From assembly GCA_903813345.2 (NCBI GenBank), contig CAIIXF020000011.1, positions 29,070,166-29,134,165 of the forward strand: a stretch of 64,000 nt of DNA. Reading direction: 5' to 3'. A program made the position numbers and the translations under genes. Source of the stretch: Owenia fusiformis. Lineage: Eukaryota > Annelida > Polychaeta > Sabellida > Oweniidae. Each line of letters starts with the position of its first letter. Positions within the stretch are counted from its first letter, which is position 1. The notes under the pieces were generated by a model that was not told the origin of the DNA, did not search any database, and was given only the letters and a program-made list of their open reading frames with translations. Positions 55,285 to 64,000 of the stretch are shown here, one piece after another.

Positions 55285-55308
55285 CCAATGGTCGAGCTCT
55301 CTGATTGG
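55285..55308. promoter_or_regulatory. pair of opposed CCAAT boxes
   Basis: CCAAT at 55285-55289 and ATTGG at 55304-55308 in a locally GC-richer stretch, about 370 bp upstream of the candidate start codon at 55675. The same arrangement is seen in the UBE2J1/NSUN4 promoter. Confidence 0.4.
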
Positions 55309-55674
55309 CTAGTTTGATCCGGCTCAGTGATGAAACAGGCATGCATTGACTATCTGCGATCTTGAAGACCTATTCAGTGACTGTCAATGTAGCTTAATAC
55401 TAACATATTTACAGTTAAGAGGAATCAGAAAGTTGTTTAAAAGTATTTAAGATCGAAATAAAGACTCATCAAATGTGAAATAGCTGGAGATATACATGTA
55501 GTTTTGCAGTTATAGCCATTACAGTAAGACTTAGTTGAGTTGGCATTGAAAAAACATTACTCAACGGAATTGAGCAGAGAAGTGAAATTAAACTTGAACT
55601 GGACATCTGATTAAAGTGGACATTAGATTACTGTCAGTATTTAAATAATTCTTTAGTCATACAATGTTGTGAAG

Positions 55675-55750
55675 ATGTACCTGGATGGCCTAATACCAGC
55701 TTCCCAATACAGAGATATGACTGACCCTCAAATTTACACAAAAGTTAAAG
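55675..55750 (+). CDS. candidate first coding exon of an unidentified gene
   Basis: ATG followed by 25 codons (MYLDGLIPASQYRDMTDPQ, then IYTKVK) and one base, then donor GTAGGT. Composition, an upstream CCAAT pair and a plausible 5' UTR support a gene start on the plus strand. I do not recognise the protein. No downstream exon was found before the window ends, so the first intron would exceed 8 kb. Confidence 0.4.
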
Positions 55751-58700
55751 GTAGGTAATTAAAAATATAATTTTGTAAAATGCCCAAAGCTCACAGTAAA
55801 CAGACAGAGAAACTCTGATAAATACTTAATTGATGGTAAATATAGGCAGTTCAAGAACATTCAAGAAGATTGTTGCAAAGATTGTTTTGTCAACAAACAA
55901 GTGCATCTTTATCTAAAATAGAGTCTGTGATTGTTTAATAGTTGTTTTACTGTTGCTTGATTGGCTTTCTAGTTGATTTGTATGTTGCTTGATTGGCTAT
56001 TTGATTTGTTTGTTGCTTTTTAAATTTTGTGGTTCATTTATTTGTTGTAATTTCCAAGCCACAAATATGTGCAAAAATATCATACTTTAATTTTTTGTGG
56101 TTACTCAAAAAATGTGGCTATTGTTAGTTCAGGGAGCTTTAAATAGCATTTAAGAAGTAAATAACAATGTTAGGGGAGAAAGGGAGAAAAACTAATCTAT
56201 TTCTATTATAAATTCTAAAACACTGATTTAATATTGTGCAAGATACAAAAATGGGAATTAGCATATAGAAGTGTTGAGTAGAATTATCTTAAAACATCTA
56301 ACCACAAGAACCAGTCATCTATTTGATATTGGATACCAGCATCAGTTTTATAATTTATCATGATGAGCACTATAAAAGCCATTAACTTGATCATGAGAAC
56401 ATTTTTAAAGCATTTTCCTCATTGCTTCTAGGCCTAGACATGCATGTATTTTTAGATTACAATTTTTGTATTGTATTTCCAAAATGAGTTATTGACCATT
56501 GAAGGATAGAAATGTTAAGTTGGGATTCATTTAGAAAACATCTCCATGGTTACATCATTGTCAGACACCAAAGCGTTTTCCAGTTTTTTCTATTTATGTA
56601 TATCAAGAACCATATTAAGCAACAATGTGGTAAACACAATCACACAAAATGATAATAAACCATTCCAACCTCTTTGCTGCACAATGCATATGATAAATAC
56701 CCTCAATCATTCTAAATGTGGCACCAAAAAGCCCAGCACTATAAAGGACGAGAAACTCAATGTATGGCTACCATTGCTTCTATCACAAATATTCATACAT
56801 TTTTCCTTAAATATATGAAAAACAATTTTAGTGATCTATCTTTAAATGGCCATATTGAAGCCTTTTGTAAGAATGTGAATTTCTTCCGCTTTGATTACAA
56901 TTCAGTGTTCAAACATTTTTTAAGTTTTTGCAAAAACATACAGTGTGTTTTGTTAATGCGCTTGATTAACTCAAGGGTGGTTAAGTAGAAAATGATAACT
57001 TTAAAGGACAAATTAATTTGAAAATGCAACTAACATTGAAGTCAATGAATGGAGAGTGATTGATGAAATGCACAATGTACGTAGTTTCAAATTGGAGCAC
57101 CAGAAATTGTGATTTATTTAATCTTCATTGTTATGCTTATATTTCCGCTTTATTCAAAATATTTGTTTTTTTCAAATTTAAACATGAGTTTGATATATTA
57201 TGATTATTTATAAGAGAAATGAAGAATAAAGCTCAATTAAAAAAAGTTAAATAAATCACTTTTCTGGTGTAATATTATAACTGTTTTTGTGTGATTAATC
57301 TTTGAACAATAAAACAGCATTTAATTTCTTTCACTTTTAATCTCAATCGAACATCGAAAAGCAATCTTCAAAGATTCTATTGCAGATATGAAAAAGAAAG
57401 GCTACCAGTAAAGCTTAGAATTGCAGACCAACTATAATTAATTAACTCATTATTGTGCGTCTAAAAGTTTTTCATCGAATGAAAAAAGTTTATTATAAAG
57501 AAAAGGCGGGGAAGGGAAGTTTATAATGAGCCTAAGCCACCAATTCAAAATATCTCACAATTTATTTAGAAATTTTTAACCTTCTCTTTAAAATCTTATC
57601 AAAATGCATAATATTTATTTTTATTTTGTATTCATTTGAGTGCAGAATTGTCTATATTACTTTTATTTTGCGCTTATTCTTTCTGTGTTTGCGCCAATTG
57701 TTATGTAAATTTGTGACACAGTGAGATTTCCCTCATAGGTGGGGCTTCTCATGTAACATAGAGAGGTCGTAGATTTGGCTTGATGCTAGACTCTGGCACC
57801 AAACACCGATGCAGGTGCCAAGACACTGATTTCCTCCAGAGCCTAAATGTCACTTTCCATGTCTGGCCACGCTTACTCTCAGGAAATTTTAAATAAGGTG
57901 TTTTTCTTGTTTTTTACTTGTGTCTGCTCAGTAGTTACTTTTTTCTGGACTATTAATATACTTTTGGATTAATATCATTTTCTCTTTGATACCAATTTTT
58001 TATTTGCGAATTTTTTATCTCAATTGTTTTGATAATGAAGAAAGTTTAGTGAATGAGAATAATAGACTTCTTGTTACTGAAAGTACATGTAATAGACCAA
58101 GTACATAATGTATACAAGTTTGTCATCATTTTCCATTCTCAAAATTTTTTCTTATGGTGTTATGTAATATATGGATTAAACCACAAGATATAAAATATAA
58201 ATAAAAATCTCTTTCTCCACCTGAAATAAAGCTACTTTTAGTCCATATTATTTATACAAAATTCTGTATTTAAAGTAAAACTAAGAAGTTGTTCACGTAT
58301 TAGTTATTAGTATGGTTAATAAAAGTGATAAAATAAAACATTTAATGAAATTAGAACAACTTGAATTAAATAAGATGTCCAAGAATAAAGATTCTGATAA
58401 TAAATCGTTTGGTGAAAGTTTACGGAAGTTTGACAATTTTCTAATTTAGGGGCGGCAAAAGTCATAGTCAATTAACGTTCACTTTTATTGAAGCGTTCAT
58501 AAGTGTGCGACTGTAATAGAAACCCCGCCCTGGGCCTATTTCTATAACCCTATGTAGACTGTCCAGGTGAACTGAAGATTATGCACTTTGGTTAATAATG
58601 ATATGGTACATGAAAATGTGAAATAAGGTAGAAAAGCAAGAAATAATCAAGAAATAGAGAAAAAGTATGAAAGATTTAATAATGGCTTAAATGAATATGT

Positions 58701-61700
58701 ATGAACATAAACAATTATCTTGGAGGGAAAATAAACATAATAATAATAAAACTGGAAGTCTTTAAGAAGAAAATAATGATTTTGTGATTGAATTTTACAA
58801 ATGTAAGTTTTGCCTAAAATTGCCTAATATGGTCAATTGTGAACTGTAGGCTCCATCTTTATTTTATAATGCCAACTAATTTAACACTTCAGGATCCCTC
58901 CATTACCACAAGTGAAAATACAGTCTCAAATGAATATTTGTATGAATAATTTTCAAATCATTTGGGACGTTGTATCTCATCATACGAGGCTACCTTTCCA
59001 TTGGCACATTCGCACATTTAAATTGTCAAAAGACATAGTTACTCTGGCGGAAAATTACTGATAAACTATTTAAGAGAGATAGAAGATCAATTTATGCTTA
59101 TATTAAAGCATTTAGGGAATCTATTTTCTACACTAATTGAACCACTGCCCTCCATTGTCTCATATAATTTGGAAAGTATCAGGTATTTAAAAAAACATTT
59201 CCCATAAATAAAATTTTGAGTAAGAAAGAGGGAAAAGGTGACAGTTTAAGCAAAACCAAATCTATGTAATATGTGTGGATGCATATTAGAAATAAGAAAA
59301 CCACAAATTTATTTTAATGTATATTTTTCAATGTTTTGTTCAACAAAAAAGGTGAAATTAACAACACTTTATATTCACTGGGTAGGGGGAATATAACTGT
59401 ATATGCATTCATACATTCAAAAACTTTCAAATTGGCGTACCTTTTTAATTGGTTCTGGGTTTGTATGTCTAATTTTATGGAACAAATTTGAACATAAAAT
59501 ATTCTATTATTAAAATGGAAAACAGACAATTATAATTCATACCGAATATCAAATAACAGTACAAAAACCAGACTTTAATTACATGTTTTCAAATCATGAA
59601 ATGCAATGAAAAATAGATTTACAAATGATCGTGCTGAAGGAATTTGAATAGTTTTTTATTAATTTGTATTCCCTGTATTATTTTTCATGTAACTTAAAAT
59701 GTATAAGGATGGTAATTATACAGTTTTCAAGCATCTGCTATGGGTCTCCAACAAAATCTAATTTCACAATAGAATTTGAGAGTCTTACAATGTATAGATT
59801 GGCCAAAGTTGGATGTAAATTAAATATTGTACTTTAAATAATTTTGAAGGAAAGAAAAAATCTGAAAATTATAATAAAAAAGTGAGTGGGTGAATTTTAG
59901 CAAAACATATTACATAATATTATGGTATGTATTTGGAACATCCTGGTTCCTTTACATGATTCACATCCTATCCTATTTAGAAACTGCAATAAAATCGCCA
60001 AACTATCCATTCACATTCTTAATTTTTATAATTACATTGTCATCCCATTTAAATGAGAAATGCTAAAACATCCCACAATACACAAGGTATAAAACCCTTC
60101 ACTGGAACTAAACCTTTTTGAGGTTATAGGATCCATAATGGTATATGATAATGTGATGCATCATGGGTAAGTCCATCTCTTATATTCTGAGATGTGTCAG
60201 CATTGAATGTAATGGTAGTTATAAGGTAGAGAGTAGATGCTGGCACCTGGGTTTGGCTCATTTACATTTAACCCTACCCTCTTACAAGTTTATAGTCATG
60301 CTACAGGCCTTTGTGACCCCCCCCCCCGCCCAACAACACAACTCTCCACTCCTCAGACATTATTGTCACACAGTGTTAGGAGGGTATCCCAAGTGTCAGA
60401 GCCTAGTCCATTAGATTGTCAATAAATCCCTATTAAAGCATATTGGAAGGAGGTGGGAGGTTACATTAATGAAATTGATAAAAAATAATATTTGAACCAA
60501 TTGTGCCAAAAATTAGACTACTGAACTTAACCATTGATATTGATGACATCTTTGTTTTTATATATTTTTACATTATCAGCATTTCAGTATATACTATCAT
60601 AACTAGACTCGTTTCAAGACTCTGGTCCCACCTGTTTTCTTTACCCACTAGCGTTACATGAGATTTGCCTGATCTGTTGGTAAAGAGGGGACATTTGGAA
60701 AACTAAATGAACACTGAATGTACCAATAAAATCAACTTTTAATTTGACTTAGCTGCTACGTATCAGATTTCAATTATTTAAAAACATACTCAGGAATGAT
60801 GGATTTTGAAATGATTGATAGTCACATCAAGCTCTTGTATCCCCCCCTCCCTTGCTAAATTATTCCATGTTTATTTTGTTAGTTGGTATGTTGAGGGTTA
60901 AATCATTTGCGAATTAGTCACACTAATGAGAGTGATGTCCCCAAAACTCTCTGACTCTCCACTCTTGATTGTTGATGGTCCATTGCTAATTCTGATAATG
61001 TCACCTTCTCACTGGGTCTAGGAGTGACATCTCCTAGTGAAAATGACCTAGGAATAAAATATTATAAACACCACATACTAAAATTCAAAATTTTATGTAA
61101 TAGAGTAGAAATGGCAAGGAATAGTTTATATTGGGTGACTTTTGATTGACTAAATTGTATAAAAATCTTTGGAAATAAATGGTTTGGTTTAATATTAGAA
61201 AGAAATGGTATGCAATGTGTGATTTAGTCTGTGATTTTAAGTATAAGTTTCAAACAATTACAGAAAAGATAATAGCATCTTTAAAATTCAGGAATTTCAC
61301 TGGAGGATTAATCTGATAGTAAATCTAGGGAACTGTCATTTTGTGTTAATCTACCAGCTGACCAAGTTGTATAATCAGATACCCTTTTTATTAATCACTT
61401 GAATTTTTTCTTTAATTCCAACTCAGAAAAAAACATTGGAGATTATTGCCATGGGTATAAAATTATATTGATGAGTGTTCATCCATCATTTAATTATTTT
61501 AGTTAATCCGGGTTTAATTTAAAAAATCAGAGTTATGGAAATATGTTTTGGTAAAAAGATTTATTGAATGAATTTAAAAATACAATGTGTTTTGATATTA
61601 AAAAAGAGTAGAAAGTGCATTTTACTCATTCTTTTTGATTTGTAAGCAAAAAGGCAGATATTCTTTATTCAAATATGTCTCCACATGGCCATTTGTGAAT

Positions 61701-64000
61701 GAGTTTAAAATTGAACAAGTTAAATGTAAATCCCAATAAACTTGTAATAAAGCATCAGGGATGAATCAAAAGACACCTCAAAAGACAAATTCTGTCTCAT
61801 TTTTCAATCAAAATTATTTTTGGACCCAATAGTTGACATATCAATTTTAGAATAAACATCTCGAACAATACTAGATAAACAAATTGACAGGTCCCTTGAG
61901 AGTGTTTCACCAATGAGAGTGCAGGGTTTTATTAGACTACTTACTGATAGAGATTGTGACTGGAGCAAAAGTATACCTCAATCATTTTATATTCTAATCA
62001 ACTATTAGATTATTAAACTAAGACACCAACACATTAAAATCAGCATGGGTATGTAAAATATTTTGTATTTAAGATATTTTTTGAAGTTAGGTGATTTTTT
62101 GCTGACTTTATGTAACCTTTTTTTATTTTTATTTTTAATTTATCAAACAAAGGTTTGTACAGACAGGATAATTAAAGACTTAAAATAAAATATGTACATC
62201 TTTTTACACTTTTGAAATATAAACTTGGCGGTTTTTCATGTTAATTGAAATTGAATTAGTAATTAATGAAACATTAATAGATTAAAGATATTTTTGGATG
62301 ATCAAAAAAGTTTTCAAGATTGAAAAAACTTGCATTGTTTTGTAAATAGAATAGAATTAAGGGCAGGTGAAGTCATAGCAGTGAATGGGTTTGTATTATT
62401 TACAATGGCGTCCTAAACAATGCGAATTCTAGCCGTTCATAATCTAAATCTACTTGGATGACTGGTTACATTGTTTTGTGAGATTATTAGTATGCAGTGG
62501 CTTAATTAGACAAACTTTCGTTATGTAATGCGATACAACCCCAGCCAGCATTTTTGTCGGCTCTAAAACAAAAAGTATGTTTTAGCGTTTCTTTCATCCC
62601 CTTGGAACAATCAAAATCTCGCAAGTGTACTGGCAAATCATCTTTTAATGTCACCATTGCGGTTGAAAAACGGATTAAACCTCAGACTAAATAGATGTGT
62701 TTTTTAGAAAATTTTGATCAAAATTTCAATTGGAATTGTAAAAAATTGAATAAAACGTTTGTGGATTTTTTGACAAGGGGATTATCTTTTGCTCGATCTT
62801 TCTGTGATTTATAACAGTCGGATTCAGATTTCATCAACGAAGTCCGGATATCATTATAAATTAACATGAAAAAAGGTGAAAAATGAAGTGACAAACACAC
62901 TCCATGTATAATCCATTAAGACATGAATCATTATTACTTCAAATGGGTTATTAATTTCAAATAGGTTATTCCGATTAGATGAGAGGTTTACTACTAAATT
63001 TTTGTAGTTTAAAATAATTTTTTCACAATTTTTAAATTATTTTTTCGACCTTTTTTTGATTTCTAGAGATCCTTCATTTTATTATGGTATCTGGTGAGAG
63101 AAGCAATTAAATTGTTTATAAATCACAGATGCATATTGAATATTTCAGGAATTGAGTAATTAAAGATTATATTTCCTATATGGCTGATAAAATTGAAAAT
63201 TGATAAGAGCCCGAAATATATAATTCAAATAAAGACATACATCTCTACTTCAGATTTCCATTGCTCAAACGTTGTAATATTTACGCTGCAGTTGAAAGTT
63301 AAGTGTGGAAACTTTTATTACTTGGATTGCATAAGAAAAGATTTCTGGCTCTGAATGGTTCTAAAGGTTAAAGTTGCGGTATTGTTTTCATCTAGATATC
63401 GTGCTACTGGAAAGTTGAACCTATCGTTATAAAATTCTCCAGTTTTGTATATTTACCACTTACACACCTTGGCGCTATAAAAGTTTATAGCTACTTACTT
63501 TTATAATTACTACTCAGATCTTATCTAACTTTATGAAACCGTGCTAGCTTCGTTTGAGTTCCAGAGCTATACACCTTTATTTTATTACTTTTATTTATCA
63601 TATTTTGACCAAATCAATTGTTCATATCTCTCCAAACACTAAAACTCTTACTTTGATTGTGAGTTGTTAAAGTAGTGGTATGTTTATTGCCTATTCCAAA
63701 TTTTAGTTTTATCAATTAAAATGTAACTGAAATTCTAAGCTCTTTATTTGTTTATTTAATAAGCGAAACACATTGTGAATATAAAAATAATCAGTAATTT
63801 TCTATACACCAAGCGTCAACTCTTTTGAGATAAATTTCCTTTGTATGGTCATTTATTATCAAAGCTAGAAACCATAATATTTAGTATCAAATCCTGTCAA
63901 AATTTTATTGCTGTGTTTAGTCATAAACATTTTCACACTTTCGGACTTTCATCTATGAACCACTGTATTGTATTATATCCATTTTAGCGATTTAAATCAC
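55751..64000. other. AT-rich DNA, possibly a long first intron
   Basis: No convincing exon on either strand. Notable only for a GC-richer block at 57720-57890 and a C-run at 60318-60330. Open frames such as 56546-56818 have no recognisable domain. Confidence 0.35.
57791..57841. other. GC-richer block with nested inverted words, possible structured RNA
   Basis: CTCTGG (57791) pairs with CCAGAG (57836-57841) and TGGCACC (57794) with GGTGCCA (57814-57820); the two stems partly compete. It stands out from strongly AT-rich surroundings. It is too short a stem for a typical microRNA precursor and does not fit a tRNA. Confidence 0.2.

Overview
The window is AT-rich, intron-rich animal nuclear DNA crowded with transposable elements. 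Gene structure (short exons, GT-AG introns, large introns full of MITEs) and gene content (UBE2J1, NSUN4, a rhodopsin-class GPCR) mark a metazoan. The repeat style (CCGTCCGT-rich elements, foldback MITEs, L1/Tx1-type LINE, nested DNA transposons) suggests a marine invertebrate, most likely a lophotrochozoan such as a mollusc; this last step is inference and the species is not identified.

Layout. 1-4084: repeat-rich DNA downstream of UBE2J1, with a 1.3-kb element built of AGGTCA-type half sites and a TA-flanked MITE. 4130-15562 (minus): complete seven-exon UBE2J1 gene, an ER tail-anchored ubiquitin-conjugating enzyme of ERAD. Its 7.6-kb first intron holds a 5.3-kb LINE with a 14-bp target-site duplication. 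15563-15810: compact divergent promoter with two opposed CCAAT boxes and a TGACGTGG (ATF6/XBP1-type) site. 15811-26044 (plus): complete six-exon NSUN4 gene, a mitochondrial rRNA cytosine-5 methyltransferase, with foldback elements and a hAT-type element with perfect 8-bp TSD in intron 1. 26876-27540: 23-bp minisatellite. 29012-29986: single-exon class A GPCR whose last codons form the first unit of a tandem array running downstream. 33987-43186: two head-to-tail, apparently identical 4600-bp copies of a DNA transposon with ~540-bp terminal inverted repeats and a broken gene for a PIN/FEN-like nuclease. 43187-64000: AT-rich DNA with a few repeats, a candidate internal exon (44384-44452) and a candidate first coding exon with promoter (55285-55750).

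Functionally, UBE2J1 (ER protein quality control) and NSUN4 (mitochondrial ribosome biogenesis) share one promoter region with start codons 248 bp apart. The first coding exons of both genes (31 and 72 bp) were found by reading splice sites and phase. The most unusual item is the 4.6-kb PIN-nuclease transposon, because of its coding content, its very long inverted repeats and its perfect tandem duplication after inactivation.
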